DNA of 51,182 nucleotides from Oscillospiraceae bacterium (GTDB lineage: Bacteria > Bacillota > Clostridia > Saccharofermentanales > Saccharofermentanaceae). Shown piece by piece: positions 24,281 through 33,541 of the stretch; position 1 is the stretch's first letter, and the number at the start of each line of letters is the position of its first letter. The stretch covers positions 1 through 51,182 of the forward strand of contig CACYMP010000016.1 in NCBI GenBank assembly GCA_902775565.1. The letters run 5' to 3'. Made by a program: the position numbers and the translations under genes. The notes beneath the pieces are model-generated. The model was not told where the DNA came from and did not search any database. It was given only the letters and a program-made list of their open reading frames with translations.

Positions 24281-25194
24281 CGGAGAATCCGTATTTTGTA
24301 GAAGGAATGCCTGAGGACATTACCAGGGACCACATCGTCAGGGCACAGGCTCTGGGCGGTCTGGTCAAGTGTTCCGCGATAAGGACCACAGCCGCGTGCG
24401 AGACCGCGAGGGTCCTCCACGAGACGACTCCGGCCGCGACTGCCGCGCTGGGCCGTTTCATCACGGGTTCGCTCCTCATTTCCGAATCGATGAAGAGACC
24501 TACCGATACACAGACCACGATAATCAGGGGCGACGGCCCGATCGGAGGCATGACCTGCGTTACCGATTTCGGATTCAAGTGCCGCGCGTACCCTGTTGAG
24601 AACAACGTTCCGACCGAATACCATAAACCCGGTAAGATCAATGTCGGCGCGGCAATCGGCAAAGGAACGCTTACGGTCGTAAGAGACCTTGGACTAAAAG
24701 ACCCTTATGTCGGATCGGTCGAACTCATAAGCGGAGAGGTAGCGGAGGATTTCGCGTGCTATCTTCTCAAGTCGGAGCAGGTCCCCTCGGTCGTGGCGCT
24801 CGGAGTACTCCTTAACGGGGGAAAGGTTGTCCACGCGGGCGGATTCATGGCGCAGCTCCTTCCCGGAGCGGGCGAAGACGAGATCTCTTATCTCGAACAG
24901 CGCGCCGCCGGATTCCCCGAGGTATCGTTCCTTCTGTCTGAAGGTTTCTCACCTGCACAGATAATCGATCTTTTCATGGGCGATCCCGATCTGAAATATC
25001 TCGATGCCGCCGAAACTGCGTTTGAATGCACATGCAGCAGGGAACGCATGAGCGCAGGGCTGGCCGCACTGTCAAAGACTGACCTTGAAGACCTCATTTC
25101 AGAGGGCAAGCCGGTGGAGACATGCTGCAGGTTCTGCAACAAAAAGTATGTATTCAGCACCGAAGAGATGGCAAATTATCTTAAAAACCGTTAA
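24277..25194 (+). CDS. hslO: Redox-regulated chaperone Hsp33
   Basis: A 305-residue cytosolic holdase activated by oxidative unfolding. The N-terminal substrate-binding domain has [21 protein letters not shown] and GDGPIGGMTCV. The C-terminal redox switch has the CxC (CTC, about 264-266) and CxxC (CRFC, about 291-294) zinc-binding cysteines. Normal length. It overlaps the methyltransferase gene by 4 bp. Confidence 0.95.
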   Translation: MTENPYFVEGMPEDITRDHIVRAQALGGLVKCSAIRTTAACETARVLHETTPAATAALGRFITGSLLISESMKRPTDTQTTIIRGDGPIGGMTCVTDFGFKCRAYPVENNVPTEYHKPGKINVGAAIGKGTLTVVRDLGLKDPYVGSVELISGEVAEDFACYLLKSEQVPSVVALGVLLNGGKVVHAGGFMAQLLPGAGEDEISYLEQRAAGFPEVSFLLSEGFSPAQIIDLFMGDPDLKYLDAAETAFECTCSRERMSAGLAALSKTDLEDLISEGKPVETCCRFCNKKYVFSTEEMANYLKNR

Positions 25195-25241
25195 AAAGCC
25201 GCTTTTCGCTCATAAATTTTTACAAAATCACAAAAAAGCTC

Positions 25242-25270
25242 TTGAAAATAATGAAAGCGGGGAGTAGAAT
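25242..25270 (+). promoter_or_regulatory. S10 operon promoter
   Basis: TTGAAA (25242-25247) and TAGAAT (25265-25270) with a 17-bp spacer. Predicted transcription start is about 25277, giving a leader of about 300 nt before rpsJ. Confidence 0.8.
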
Positions 25271-25276
25271 ACTTTT

Positions 25277-25582
25277 CGCTGCGCTCTATGGGCGACTATA
25301 GACGCGCGCAAAAAGGCTTAGATAACGGAGATTGCCGTGGACGGCGCCAAAGCTGCGCACCGGATCGCGGGTAACTTCGAAGGAGCCGATGGCAGAGCAA
25401 AGATCATCTGCCGGTCTCATGCCTCGAAGGCAGGACGAAAAGGGTATTGCAGACACTTGCCCAGAGTCCCAAAGTGCTGTCGTATGACGGTAACTGGTTA
25501 ACTGGGTTTTTGAATGGAGTACGAAGAAACGCCCGACAAGGTTGAGATAAAGAAATACAGCTTTTATAAGGAGGCCACAGAA
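25277..25582 (+). promoter_or_regulatory. Long structured leader of the S10 operon
   Basis: A GC-rich untranslated stretch with several hairpins: GGCAGA/TCTGCC (25391-25396, 25406-25412 region), TGCCT-CGA-AGGCA (25420-25432) and ACGG/CCGT near 25325-25340. Toward the end it reads GGTTAACTGGG followed by TTTTT (25506-25510), a terminator-like finish 70 nt before rpsJ. This layout suggests attenuation by a ribosomal protein (L4 is the known autoregulator in E. coli), but I recognise no described Firmicutes family. A reading frame in phase with rpsJ opens at 25514 without a ribosome site and is not called. Confidence 0.5.
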
Positions 25583-25900
25583 ATGGCAGCAACAAAGACA
25601 ATGATCAGAATCAGACTCAAGGCTTACGACCATAAGATCCTTGATGAGAGCGCAAAGCTCATCGTTGACGTTCTCGCACGTGACAATGCAAGCTTTGCAG
25701 GCCCTATCCCGCTTCCTACAGAGAAGGAGATCGTTACGATTCTGCGTTCACCCCACGTAAACAAGGATTCCCGTGAGCAGTTCGAGCAGAGAACACACAA
25801 GAGGATCATCGATGTTTACACACCGTCTTCCCAGGTCATGGAAGATTTAGGAAAGCTTGACATGCCCGCAGGCGTTGCTATTGAAGTAAAGCAGAAATAA
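25583..25900 (+). CDS. rpsJ: Ribosomal protein S10
   Basis: A 105-residue 30S head protein, also NusE in transcription antitermination. Visible are [28 protein letters not shown] and [15 protein letters not shown]. The ATG at 25583 has AAGGAGG 8 bp upstream; an in-frame ATG at 25514 lacks a site and would add residues foreign to the family. First gene of the S10 operon. Confidence 0.98.
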   Translation: MAATKTMIRIRLKAYDHKILDESAKLIVDVLARDNASFAGPIPLPTEKEIVTILRSPHVNKDSREQFEQRTHKRIIDVYTPSSQVMEDLGKLDMPAGVAIEVKQK

Positions 25901-26007
25901 GACACCGCGGGTCTGAATACCGGAACGCATCGGTATGCCAAGCTGTGCGTCCCGGGGTCACGTTCGCCAAATAAGGATTCAAGTCCCGGCGAACCAATAA
26001 CCTGAAG
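25901..26007 (+). promoter_or_regulatory. Structured intercistronic RNA between rpsJ and rplC
   Basis: The spacer is 124 nt, far longer than others in this operon. ATACCG (25917-25922) pairs with CGGTAT (25931-25936). The loop sequence ACGCA (25925-25929) can pair with TGCGT (25946-25950), giving a possible H-type pseudoknot. A separate perfect 7-bp stem, GTTCGCC (25962-25968) with GGCGAAC (25988-25994), encloses GGATTCAAGTCC, which resembles a tRNA T-arm on an acceptor-like helix. The element ends just before the AGGAGG of rplC, so control of rplC translation is plausible. Confidence 0.5.
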
Positions 26008-26024
26008 AGGAGGAAAAGAAATTT

Positions 26025-26657
26025 ATGACGAAATTCATCATTGGCAGAAAGTCAGGAATGACGCAGCTGTTCGACGAGAACGGTAACGTAATTCCCGCAA
26101 CCGTTATCGAGTGCGAGCCTATGTACGTACTCCAGAACAAGACGGTTGAGACTGACGGTTACAAGGCATGCAAGGTAGGTACAGGCTCTGTACGCGCTAA
26201 GCTTGTCAACAAGCCGGATGCAGGACAGTTCAAGAAGGCAGACGTTGAGGTCAAGAGGATCATCCGTGAGTTCACACCTGATCAGGATTACAGCCTCGGC
26301 CAGGAGATCAAGGTCTCCGATATGTTCGCTGTTGGCGACAAGGTCGATGTAAGCGGTACATCCAAGGGTAAGGGCTTCCAGGGTAACATCAAGCGTCACG
26401 GTCAGAAGGGTGGTCCTTCCGGTCACGGCTCCATGTATCACAGAAGAGTCGGTTCCATGGGCGCTACATCTACACCGGGTCGTGTTGTTCCCGGCAAGAA
26501 GATGCCTGGACATATGGGCGCAGTTAACTGCACAGTCCAGAACCTTAGTGTCGTAATGGTAGACGGTGAGAGGGGAATCCTCGTAATCAGAGGTGCAATC
26601 CCCGGACCCAAGGGCGGAATCGTTACGGTTAAGAACACCGTAAAGGCCGCTGAATAA
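26025..26657 (+). CDS. rplC: Ribosomal protein L3
   Basis: A 210-residue 50S protein whose extended loop reaches the peptidyl-transferase centre. Visible are IIGRKSGMTQLF at the start and GSMGATSTPGRVVPGKKMPGHMG in the loop. Where E. coli L3 has the glutamine-rich GQNQTPG modified by PrmB, this protein has GATSTPG, so that methylation site appears absent. AGGAGG lies 11 bp before the ATG, at the end of the structured spacer. Confidence 0.98.
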   Translation: MTKFIIGRKSGMTQLFDENGNVIPATVIECEPMYVLQNKTVETDGYKACKVGTGSVRAKLVNKPDAGQFKKADVEVKRIIREFTPDQDYSLGQEIKVSDMFAVGDKVDVSGTSKGKGFQGNIKRHGQKGGPSGHGSMYHRRVGSMGATSTPGRVVPGKKMPGHMGAVNCTVQNLSVVMVDGERGILVIRGAIPGPKGGIVTVKNTVKAAE

Positions 26658-26674
26658 GACGGAGGAACATAATA

Positions 26675-27298
26675 ATGGCTAAAGTTGATATTAAAGATCT
26701 TAGCGGTGCCGTTAAGGGTTCCATCGAGCTCTCCGATGAGATTTTCGGAATCGAGCCCAACGCTGATGCAATGTCACTCGTTGTCAGGAACCAGCTCGCT
26801 AATCGCCGCCAGGGCACACAGAAGACAAAGACAAGAAGTGAGACTTCCGGAGGCGGAAAGCGCCCTTACAGACAGAAGGGTACAGGCCGCGCTCGTCACG
26901 GATCAACCCGTTCTGCACAGTATGTAGGCGGTGGTACGATCTTCGGACCCACACCCAGAACATTTACATATACAGTTCCCAAGAAGGTCAGAAGACTTGC
27001 ACTCAAGTCCGCACTTTCTTCCAAGGTTGCTGATTCCAAGCTCATCGTTCTTGAGAATCTTGACCTTGATTCCATCAAGACAAGCGTAGTCGCTAAGGCT
27101 CTCACAGCTATCGGTGCAGGTGAGTCTTCACTCATCGTTCTCGATGGCGAGAACAAGAACGCTGTTCTTTCCGCAAGGAACATCAAGGACGTTAAGACAG
27201 CTTACGTTAACACTATCAACGTCTTCGACATCCTCAAGTATGACAGCTTCGTAGCTACTAAGGCAGCAGTTGAAAAGATTGAGGAGGTGTACAAATGA
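26675..27298 (+). CDS. rplD: Ribosomal protein L4
   Basis: A 207-residue 50S protein lining the exit tunnel. The tunnel loop is recognisable (TKTRSETSGGGKRPYRQKGTGRARHGS), as is GGGTIFGPTPRTFTY. In E. coli L4 represses its own operon by binding the S10 leader, so it is the first candidate ligand for the two structured RNAs upstream. Overlaps rplW by 4 bp. Confidence 0.98.
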   Translation: MAKVDIKDLSGAVKGSIELSDEIFGIEPNADAMSLVVRNQLANRRQGTQKTKTRSETSGGGKRPYRQKGTGRARHGSTRSAQYVGGGTIFGPTPRTFTYTVPKKVRRLALKSALSSKVADSKLIVLENLDLDSIKTSVVAKALTAIGAGESSLIVLDGENKNAVLSARNIKDVKTAYVNTINVFDILKYDSFVATKAAVEKIEEVYK

Positions 27299-27648
27299 AC
27301 ACACCCTATGATGTAATTCTCAAGCCTGTCATCACAGAGAAGACAATGGCTATCACTGCTGAGGGCAAGTACACGTTCATCGTTGCTCCCACTGCAGACA
27401 AGATCGAGATCGGCAACGCAGTTGAGAAGCTTTTCGGCGTAAAGGTTATCGGCGTTAACGTCGCTAACTATGACGGAAAGACAAAGAGACTTCGTAACAA
27501 GCCCGGCAAGACAGCTTCTTTCAAGAAGGCTGTAGTAACCATCGATACCGAGGGCGCTGAGGGATCTTACACCGGCAAGGGCGGCAAGGCTGTCAAGACC
27601 GGCAAGAAGTACAAGACGTCCATCGAAGAATTCGGTTTCGGTCAGTAA
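27295..27648 (+). CDS. rplW: Ribosomal protein L23
   Basis: A 117-residue 50S protein at the tunnel exit, docking site for trigger factor and SRP. The N-terminus reads YDVILKPVITEKTM, with a loop KTKRLRNKPGKTASFKKAVV. The C-terminus is longer than the usual ~95-100 residues, with a Gly/Lys-rich tail (TGKGGKAVKTGKKYKTS). The start ATG overlaps the rplD stop. Confidence 0.97.
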   Translation: MNTPYDVILKPVITEKTMAITAEGKYTFIVAPTADKIEIGNAVEKLFGVKVIGVNVANYDGKTKRLRNKPGKTASFKKAVVTIDTEGAEGSYTGKGGKAVKTGKKYKTSIEEFGFGQ

Positions 27649-27664
27649 TAAGGAGTGAATAAAA

Positions 27665-28495
27665 ATGGCAGTAAAAACATTTAATCCTACTTCTCCTGCA
27701 GTACGTGCGATGACCGTAGCTGACTATTCCGTCATCACAAAGAAGACTCCCGAGAAGAACCTTCTTACAAAGAAAAAGAAGACAGGCGGCCGCAACTCTT
27801 ATGGCCGCATCACAGTCCGCCACATCGGCGGCGGCAACCGCATCAAGCTCAGAGACGTTGACTTTAAGCGCGACAGAGTCGGTATTGAAGCTACAGTCAT
27901 CGCTATCGAGTACGATCCTAACAGAACCGCTTACCTCGCCCTCATCCAGTACGTTGACGGCGTTAAGTCCTACATCCTCGCACCTGAGGGTCTCACAGTA
28001 GGAAGCAAGGTTTGCAGTGGTCCTGATGCTGATATCCTCGCAGGCAACGTTCTTCCTATCTCGAAGATCCCTGTAGGTACAGTTATCTGCTGTGTAGAGA
28101 TGAATCCCGGCAAGGGTGCTCAGCTCGTAAGAACAGCAGGCGCTTCCGCTCAGCTCATGGCTAAGGAGAACGGATTCGCACAGATCAGACTTCCTTCCGG
28201 TGAAGTTCGTATGATCCCTGAAGTCTGCCGCGCAATGGTCGGCGCTATCGGCAACGCAGAGCACGAGAACATCAAGCTCGGTAAGGCCGGTAAGACAAGA
28301 CATGCAGGCGTAAGACCTTCCGTAAGAGGTGTCGTAATGAACCCTAATGACCACCCTCACGGCGGTGGTGAAGGTAAGTCACCTATCGGTCTCCCGGGCC
28401 CTGTTACACCTTGGGGTGTTCCTACACTCGGTAAGAAGACCAGAAACAAGAAGAAGCAGTCCAACAAGTATATTGTTAAGGCTAGAAAGGCGTAA
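27665..28495 (+). CDS. rplB: Ribosomal protein L2
   Basis: A 276-residue 50S protein needed for subunit association and peptidyl transfer. Highly conserved C-terminal signature [15 protein letters not shown], then [16 protein letters not shown], including the functional histidine. N-terminus [24 protein letters not shown] ribosome site. Length is normal. Confidence 0.98.
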   Translation: MAVKTFNPTSPAVRAMTVADYSVITKKTPEKNLLTKKKKTGGRNSYGRITVRHIGGGNRIKLRDVDFKRDRVGIEATVIAIEYDPNRTAYLALIQYVDGVKSYILAPEGLTVGSKVCSGPDADILAGNVLPISKIPVGTVICCVEMNPGKGAQLVRTAGASAQLMAKENGFAQIRLPSGEVRMIPEVCRAMVGAIGNAEHENIKLGKAGKTRHAGVRPSVRGVVMNPNDHPHGGGEGKSPIGLPGPVTPWGVPTLGKKTRNKKKQSNKYIVKARKA

Positions 28496-28510
28496 GGAGG
28501 CATAGTTCAA

Positions 28511-28786
28511 ATGAGTAGATCTACTAAGAAGGGCTATTTCGTTCAGGAAGCTCTCATGAAGAAGGTTAAGGCGCAGAACGATGCCAACGAGAAGCAGACC
28601 ATCCAGACATGGTCCAGGTCTTCAACAATTTTCCCGGAATTCGTTGGTCACACAATTGCTGTCTATGACGGACACAAGTTCATCCCTGTATACGTTACAG
28701 AGGACATGGTCGGTCACAAGCTCGGCGAATTTGCTCCTACACGCAAGTTCGGCGGTCACACCAGCAATGAGAAGACAGCTGGTTAA
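28511..28786 (+). CDS. rpsS: Ribosomal protein S19
   Basis: A 91-residue 30S head protein that contacts S13 and the A-site tRNA region. Signature [27 protein letters not shown] and [16 protein letters not shown]. Begins 15 bp after rplB with GGAGG upstream. Confidence 0.98.
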   Translation: MSRSTKKGYFVQEALMKKVKAQNDANEKQTIQTWSRSSTIFPEFVGHTIAVYDGHKFIPVYVTEDMVGHKLGEFAPTRKFGGHTSNEKTAG

Positions 28787-28800
28787 GGAGGATTAAGTCT

Positions 28801-29277
28801 GTGGAAAAGATTATTTTAAGCAGAGAAAACATCGAGAAGAACCGCGATAAGATACTCGAAGCCTACAGCGCTCCTTCAAGACGCAACAACAGGCTTCCCG
28901 TCCCTACAAAGAAGCAGAAGAAGCTTCTCGGTATGGGCAGAGATCAGGGTCTTGCTACAGCTAAGTACATCAGGATCGCTCCCCGTAAGGTAAGAGTCGT
29001 TACAGATCTTATCAAGGGTCAGTCCATCGATGACGCTTACGCAATTCTCACATACACACCCAAGATCGCTTCACCTGTGATCGCAAAGGTTCTTAAGTCT
29101 GCAGAGTCGAACGCTGTAAATAACTTCCAGCTCGACAGGAACAAGCTTTATGTTGCCGATGCTATCGCTAACCCGGGCCCGGTGCTCAAGAGATACATCC
29201 CTCGCGCAAGAGGTTCCGCTAGTTCGATCAAGAAGAGAACAAGCCACATCACGATTGTTCTCAAGGAAAGGGTATAA
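28801..29277 (+). CDS. rplV: Ribosomal protein L22 with N-terminal extension
   Basis: A 50S tunnel protein. The conserved core starts about residue 52 ([22 protein letters not shown]) and ends [21 protein letters not shown]. The encoded length is 158 against about 110 usual, because of roughly 50 extra N-terminal residues rich in Arg, Lys and Asn. The GTG start at 28801 follows AAGGAGG at good spacing, whereas the internal ATG at residue 45 has no ribosome site, so the extension looks genuine. Confidence 0.96.
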   Translation: MEKIILSRENIEKNRDKILEAYSAPSRRNNRLPVPTKKQKKLLGMGRDQGLATAKYIRIAPRKVRVVTDLIKGQSIDDAYAILTYTPKIASPVIAKVLKSAESNAVNNFQLDRNKLYVADAIANPGPVLKRYIPRARGSASSIKKRTSHITIVLKERV

Positions 29278-29288
29278 GGAGGTTACGC

Positions 29289-30041
29289 ATGGGTCAGAAA
29301 GTTAACCCTAATGGTTTAAGAATCGGCGTTATCGACGACTGGAGCTCACACTGGTACAGCGACAAGCAGAAGTTCGCTGACAACCTCATCGAGGACCAGA
29401 AGATCCGTGAGTTCGTCATGAAGGCTATAGATCCTATCGCAAGAAAGAATTCCAAGAAGCCTGTTGATGAGGCACGCAGCAATGTTGCTTTCGTCAGCAA
29501 GGTCATCGTTGACCGTAAGGGTGATGACAGGATCAAGGTCACAATCAAGACCGCACGTCCTTCACTCGTAGGCGGAGACAAGGGATCCGGCAGAGTTGAG
29601 CTCAAGGAGCTCCTCGAGAAGGAATTCAACAAGAAACTTAAGAAGGATCAGGTTAAGAAAGTCTTCACAGTTGACGTTGAAGTTATTAAGACAAATGACA
29701 CTGATGCACTTCTTGTTGCTCAGAGCATTGCTAACCAGCTCGAGAACCGTGCAAGCTTCAGAAGAGCTATGAAGAGAGCTATGCAGCTTGCTATGAAGCA
29801 GCCTGACGTTCTCGGTATCAAGACAAAGTGCTCCGGCCGTCTTGGCGGTGCAGAAATCGCAAGATCCGAGACATATCACGAGGGAACGATCCCGCTTCAG
29901 ACTCTTCGTGCAGACATCGACTACGGTTTTGCAGAGGCTGATACACAGTACGGCAAGATTGGTGTCAAGGTATGGATTTACAAGGGTGAGAAGTTCGCAC
30001 GCAAGTCAAATCCCAGCAACGGCGAAGGAGGAAAAGCGTAA
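29289..30041 (+). CDS. rpsC: Ribosomal protein S3
   Basis: A 250-residue 30S protein at the mRNA entry tunnel. N-terminal [14 protein letters not shown], a KH-type RNA-binding domain in the first half, and the C-terminal signature [17 protein letters not shown] ... [22 protein letters not shown]. Its stop codon abuts the rplP ATG. Confidence 0.98.
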   Translation: MGQKVNPNGLRIGVIDDWSSHWYSDKQKFADNLIEDQKIREFVMKAIDPIARKNSKKPVDEARSNVAFVSKVIVDRKGDDRIKVTIKTARPSLVGGDKGSGRVELKELLEKEFNKKLKKDQVKKVFTVDVEVIKTNDTDALLVAQSIANQLENRASFRRAMKRAMQLAMKQPDVLGIKTKCSGRLGGAEIARSETYHEGTIPLQTLRADIDYGFAEADTQYGKIGVKVWIYKGEKFARKSNPSNGEGGKA

Positions 30042-30473
30042 ATGTTACTTCCTAAGAGAACAAAATACAGAAAGCAGCAGAGAGGCCGCATGAAGGGAAA
30101 GGCTTCCCGCGGTAACTTCGTAGCTTACGGTGATTTCGGCCTCCAGGCAACAGAGCCCTGCTGGATCAAGTCCAATCAGATCGAGGCTGCCCGTGTCGCT
30201 ATCAACAGATACATCAAGAGAGGCGGTAAGGTCTGGATCAAGATCTTCCCTGACAAGCCGGTATCCAAGAAGCCTGCACAGGTCCGAATGGGTTCAGGTA
30301 AGGCAGCTAACGAGTACTGGTGCGCAGTAGTAAAGCCCGGCAGAGTTCTTTTCGAGATCGCAGGCGTTACTGAAGAGCAGGCCAGAGAGGCAATGAGACT
30401 CGCAGGCAACAAGCTTCCCTGCGGTACAAAGTTTATAGCAAAAGAGAAGGAGGTAAGCGCAAATGAAGGTTGA
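30042..30473 (+). CDS. rplP: Ribosomal protein L16
   Basis: A 143-residue 50S protein that organises the A-site tRNA channel. Signatures [28 protein letters not shown] N-terminus (seen as [15 protein letters not shown]), [17 protein letters not shown] and ARIAG-like region [13 protein letters not shown] variant ([13 protein letters not shown]). Starts directly after the S3 stop; its 3' end overlaps rpmC by 11 bp. Confidence 0.98.
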   Translation: MLLPKRTKYRKQQRGRMKGKASRGNFVAYGDFGLQATEPCWIKSNQIEAARVAINRYIKRGGKVWIKIFPDKPVSKKPAQVRMGSGKAANEYWCAVVKPGRVLFEIAGVTEEQAREAMRLAGNKLPCGTKFIAKEKEVSANEG

Positions 30474-30663
30474 GGAAATTCGCAAGATGTCTTCCGAAGA
30501 GCTTAACAAAGAGCTTGCTTCCCTCAAGGAAGAGCTTTTCAAGCTCAGATTCCAGCACGCTACAAACCAGCTGGAGAATCCCGCACAGATCGCATCTGTT
30601 AAGCGTGATATCGCCAGAGTCATGACAATCAAGCGCGAGATGGAACTCGCTGATAAAAAGTAA
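30463..30663 (+). CDS. rpmC: Ribosomal protein L29
   Basis: A 66-residue 50S protein at the tunnel exit beside L23. Two-helix protein with the signature [31 protein letters not shown] (seen from about residue 22). Overlap of 11 bp with rplP implies coupled translation; GGAGG within the rplP end serves as its ribosome site. Confidence 0.97.
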   Translation: MKVEEIRKMSSEELNKELASLKEELFKLRFQHATNQLENPAQIASVKRDIARVMTIKREMELADKK

Positions 30664-30677
30664 GGGGGCTGGCTTAA

Positions 30678-30935
30678 ATGGCTGAAAGAAACTTAAGAAA
30701 AACCAGAGTCGGTATCGTTACTTCCGACAAGATGGAAAAGACGATCACAGTTTCCGTTGTAGAGCACGTTAAGCACCCTCTGTACGGAAAGATCATGAAG
30801 AGAACCTACAAGCTCAAGGCACACGATGAGAACAACGATGCGCACATCGGCGACAAGGTTCAGGTTATGGAGACCCGTCCTATCTCCAAGGACAAGCGTT
30901 GGAGACTGGTCGAGGTTATCGAGAAGGCTAAGTAA
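30678..30935 (+). CDS. rpsQ: Ribosomal protein S17
   Basis: An 85-residue 30S primary binder with an OB fold. Signatures [19 protein letters not shown], the [20 protein letters not shown] strand-loop, and [20 protein letters not shown]. Standard length. Confidence 0.98.
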   Translation: MAERNLRKTRVGIVTSDKMEKTITVSVVEHVKHPLYGKIMKRTYKLKAHDENNDAHIGDKVQVMETRPISKDKRWRLVEVIEKAK

Positions 30936-30959
30936 AGCAGACTAAGGAGGATATATCAA

Positions 30960-31328
30960 ATGATTCAGGTTGAATCCAGACTGAGATCTGCCGACAATAC
31001 AGGAGCTCGTGAACTCGCTTGCATCAAGGTTTTGGGCGGTTCATGGCGTAAGTACGCCAACATCGGCGATGTTATCGTTTGCTCCGTTAAGAGCGCTGCT
31101 CCGGGCGGCATGGTCAAGAAGGGCGACGTCGTTAAGGCTGTCGTTGTACGTTCCAAGCACGGCGTAAGACGCGCTGACGGATCTTATATCAAGTTTGACG
31201 AGAACGCGGCTGTCATCATCAAGGAAGACAAGAATCCCCGCGGAACCCGTATTTTTGGACCCATAGCGAGAGAACTCAGAGACAAGGATTATATGAAGAT
31301 CCTTTCCCTCGCTCCGGAAGTTCTGTAA
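30960..31328 (+). CDS. rplN: Ribosomal protein L14
   Basis: A 122-residue 50S protein at the subunit interface and the binding site of the silencing factor RsfS. Signatures [27 protein letters not shown] (first ~27 residues), [14 protein letters not shown] and [20 protein letters not shown] upstream. In many Bacteria this marks the start of the spc group. Confidence 0.98.
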   Translation: MIQVESRLRSADNTGARELACIKVLGGSWRKYANIGDVIVCSVKSAAPGGMVKKGDVVKAVVVRSKHGVRRADGSYIKFDENAAVIIKEDKNPRGTRIFGPIARELRDKDYMKILSLAPEVL

Positions 31329-31341
31329 GGAGGTCGGCTAA

Positions 31342-31692
31342 ATGGCAAACATTGTTCATGTAAAGAAGGGTGACCAGGTAGTTGTCATCTCCGGCAAGGA
31401 TAAGGGCGCTGAGGGCAAAGTTATCGCTGTCGACAACAAGAAGGGCAGAGTATTCGTTGAGGGTGTCAATATGGTCAAGAAGCACCAGAAGGCAAGAACC
31501 CAGAACGCTCCTGCAGGAATTATCGAGCGCGAAGGCTCCATTGATGCATCTAACGTTATGCTCAAGGATCCCAAGACCGGCAAACCGACCAGAGTCGGAT
31601 ACAGAATCAACGAGGATGGCTCCAAGTCCAGAATCGCAAAGAGATCCGGCGAAGTAATCGACACGGTTTCCAAGGCCAAGAAGGGAGAGTAA
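31342..31692 (+). CDS. rplX: Ribosomal protein L24
   Basis: A 116-residue 50S assembly initiator. KOW motif [20 protein letters not shown] near the N-terminus, followed by [10 protein letters not shown] and the [15 protein letters not shown] segment. Standard length, 13 bp after rplN. Confidence 0.97.
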   Translation: MANIVHVKKGDQVVVISGKDKGAEGKVIAVDNKKGRVFVEGVNMVKKHQKARTQNAPAGIIEREGSIDASNVMLKDPKTGKPTRVGYRINEDGSKSRIAKRSGEVIDTVSKAKKGE

Positions 31693-31698
31693 TTTCAG

Positions 31699-32238
31699 AT
31701 GTCCAGATTAAAAGATAAATACACATCAGAAGTGGTACCTGCTCTTCAGGAGAAGTTTAAGTACAGCTCCTCAATGCAGATCCCGAAGGTTGACAAGATC
31801 GTGCTCAACATGGGTGTCGGTGAAGTCAAGGATAACCCTAAGGCTCTTGAAGCTGCTATGCGCGACATGGGCCTCATCGCAGGACAGAAGCCTATCGCAA
31901 CTGTTGCTACAAAGTCCATCGCTGCATTCAAGCTCAGAGAGGGCATGAAGATCGGATGCAAGGTTACGCTCAGAGGAGAGAACATGTACTACTTCCTCGA
32001 CAAGCTCATCAGCCTTGCTCTTCCCCGAGTTCGTGACTTCCGTGGAATCAGCCCCAACTCTTTCGACGGACACGGCAACTACGCAATGGGTATCAAGGAG
32101 CAGCTTATGTTCCCTGAGATCGATTACGACAAGATCGACAAGATCCGCGGAATGGATATCATTATCGTTACAACAGCCGGGACAGACGAAGAGGCATTCG
32201 AGCTCCTTAAGCTTATGGGCATGCCTTTCCGCAAATAA
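31699..32238 (+). CDS. rplE: Ribosomal protein L5
   Basis: A 179-residue 5S rRNA-binding protein of the central protuberance. Signatures [38 protein letters not shown] and [21 protein letters not shown]. It works with L18 in the 5S particle. Confidence 0.98.
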   Translation: MSRLKDKYTSEVVPALQEKFKYSSSMQIPKVDKIVLNMGVGEVKDNPKALEAAMRDMGLIAGQKPIATVATKSIAAFKLREGMKIGCKVTLRGENMYYFLDKLISLALPRVRDFRGISPNSFDGHGNYAMGIKEQLMFPEIDYDKIDKIRGMDIIIVTTAGTDEEAFELLKLMGMPFRK

Positions 32239-32256
32239 TTGGAGGAGAAATAAAAC

Positions 32257-32442
32257 ATGGCAAAGAAGTCAATGATTCTTAAGTCCCAGAGAACCCCCAA
32301 GTTCTCAACGCAGCAGCACAACCGCTGCAAGCTCTGCGGAAGGCCTCATGCTTATATCCGCAAGTACGGGATTTGCCGTCTCTGCTTCCGTGACCTCGCA
32401 TACAAGGGCGAGATCCCGGGTGTTAAAAAAGCAAGCTGGTAA
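32257..32442 (+). CDS. rpsN: Ribosomal protein S14, zinc-binding type
   Basis: A 61-residue 30S head protein of the zinc-dependent short type, with four cysteines (C24, C27, C40, C43) in [20 protein letters not shown]. The zinc-free paralogue used under zinc limitation is not in this window. GGAGG upstream. Confidence 0.98.
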   Translation: MAKKSMILKSQRTPKFSTQQHNRCKLCGRPHAYIRKYGICRLCFRDLAYKGEIPGVKKASW

Positions 32443-32496
32443 TGACGGTCTCTTTCATAAGAATTGCAACTGTCCATATAAACAGGAGGAAGAAAA

Positions 32497-32892
32497 ATGC
32501 AGATTACAGACGCAATCGCTGATATGCTTACGAGAATTCGTAACGCAGGCTCTGCCGGCCACGCTACTGTAGATATTCCGCAGTCCAATCTCAAGAAATC
32601 GATCGCTAAGATCCTTTTGGATGAAGGATATATCGAGAGCTATGAGCTGGTAGAAGGCAACACACAGGGAATCATCAGAGTTACTCTGAAGTATTCCGGC
32701 AAGAAGCACGTTATTTCCGGTATCAAGAGAATCTCCAAGCCGGGTCTCCGTACTTATGCTGACAAGGCAAGCCTGCCCCGCGTTCTCAATGGTCTCGGTA
32801 TCGCGATCATCTCTACATCCAAGGGCGTTATGACCGACAAGGAAGCTAGAAAGCTCGGTGTCGGCGGCGAAGTCCTTGCTTACATTTGGTAA
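32497..32892 (+). CDS. rpsH: Ribosomal protein S8
   Basis: A 131-residue 30S primary binder. Signatures [16 protein letters not shown], and C-terminal [31 protein letters not shown]. In E. coli S8 represses the spc operon. It is followed by a 90-nt gap, wider than its neighbours, in which I see no clear terminator. Confidence 0.98.
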   Translation: MQITDAIADMLTRIRNAGSAGHATVDIPQSNLKKSIAKILLDEGYIESYELVEGNTQGIIRVTLKYSGKKHVISGIKRISKPGLRTYADKASLPRVLNGLGIAIISTSKGVMTDKEARKLGVGGEVLAYIW

Positions 32893-32982
32893 CTTTTAGG
32901 CAATATACAACTCTGAAAAGCACTGGTTGCGGCGACATACTGCGATCAGGCGCACAATCTTAAGAGCAGGAGGAAAATATAT

Positions 32983-33522
32983 ATGTCAAGAATTGGTAGA
33001 ATGCCGATTACGATTCCTGCAGGCGTCGATGTTAAGATCGACGGACAGCACGTATCGGTAAAGAAGGATAAGACTGAGATGAACCTCGATGTACATCCCA
33101 GCATTACCGTAAAGCAGGAAGGTTCCGAGATCCTCGTTGAGCGTCATTCTGACGACAAGGATCACAGAGCACTCCACGGCCTTACAAGAGCACTCATCCA
33201 CAACATGGTGGTTGGTGTTACTGAAGGTTTCACAAAGACCCTCGAGATCAACGGCGTTGGTTACAGAGCTACAAAGCAGGGCAACAAGGTTGTTTTCAAC
33301 CTCGGTTATTCCCACCCCATCGAGATGGAGGAACCTGCCGGAATCACGATCGACGTAAAAGACAACCAGATCTTTGTCAAGGGCGCAGACAAGCAGCTTG
33401 TCGGTGAGACAGCAGCTAAGATCCGCAGCCTCAGAGTTCCTGATGTTTATAAGGGCAAGGGTATCAAGTATGCCGGCGAGCACCTTATCATCAAGGAAGG
33501 CAAGACCGGTGCTAAGAAGTAA
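32983..33522 (+). CDS. rplF: Ribosomal protein L6
   Basis: A 179-residue 50S protein near the factor-binding centre. Signatures MSRIGRMPITIPAGVDV, the LEINGVGYRATKQGNKVVFNLGYSHPI repeat region, and KIRSLRVPDVYKGKGIKYAGE. GGAGG 10 bp upstream after the 90-nt gap. Confidence 0.98.
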   Translation: MSRIGRMPITIPAGVDVKIDGQHVSVKKDKTEMNLDVHPSITVKQEGSEILVERHSDDKDHRALHGLTRALIHNMVVGVTEGFTKTLEINGVGYRATKQGNKVVFNLGYSHPIEMEEPAGITIDVKDNQIFVKGADKQLVGETAAKIRSLRVPDVYKGKGIKYAGEHLIIKEGKTGAKK

Positions 33523-33541
33523 GGCAAAGGGGGTATAAAAC

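Noticed and set aside
25514..25582. Upstream start or leader peptide for rpsJ
   Set aside because: The ATG at 25514 follows the T-run with no ribosome site, and the residues are foreign to S10.
25962..25995. tRNA gene in the rpsJ-rplC spacer
   Set aside because: The acceptor-like arms are only 19 nt apart, leaving no room for D and anticodon arms, and the T-loop pairing is imperfect. It is treated as a structured spacer.
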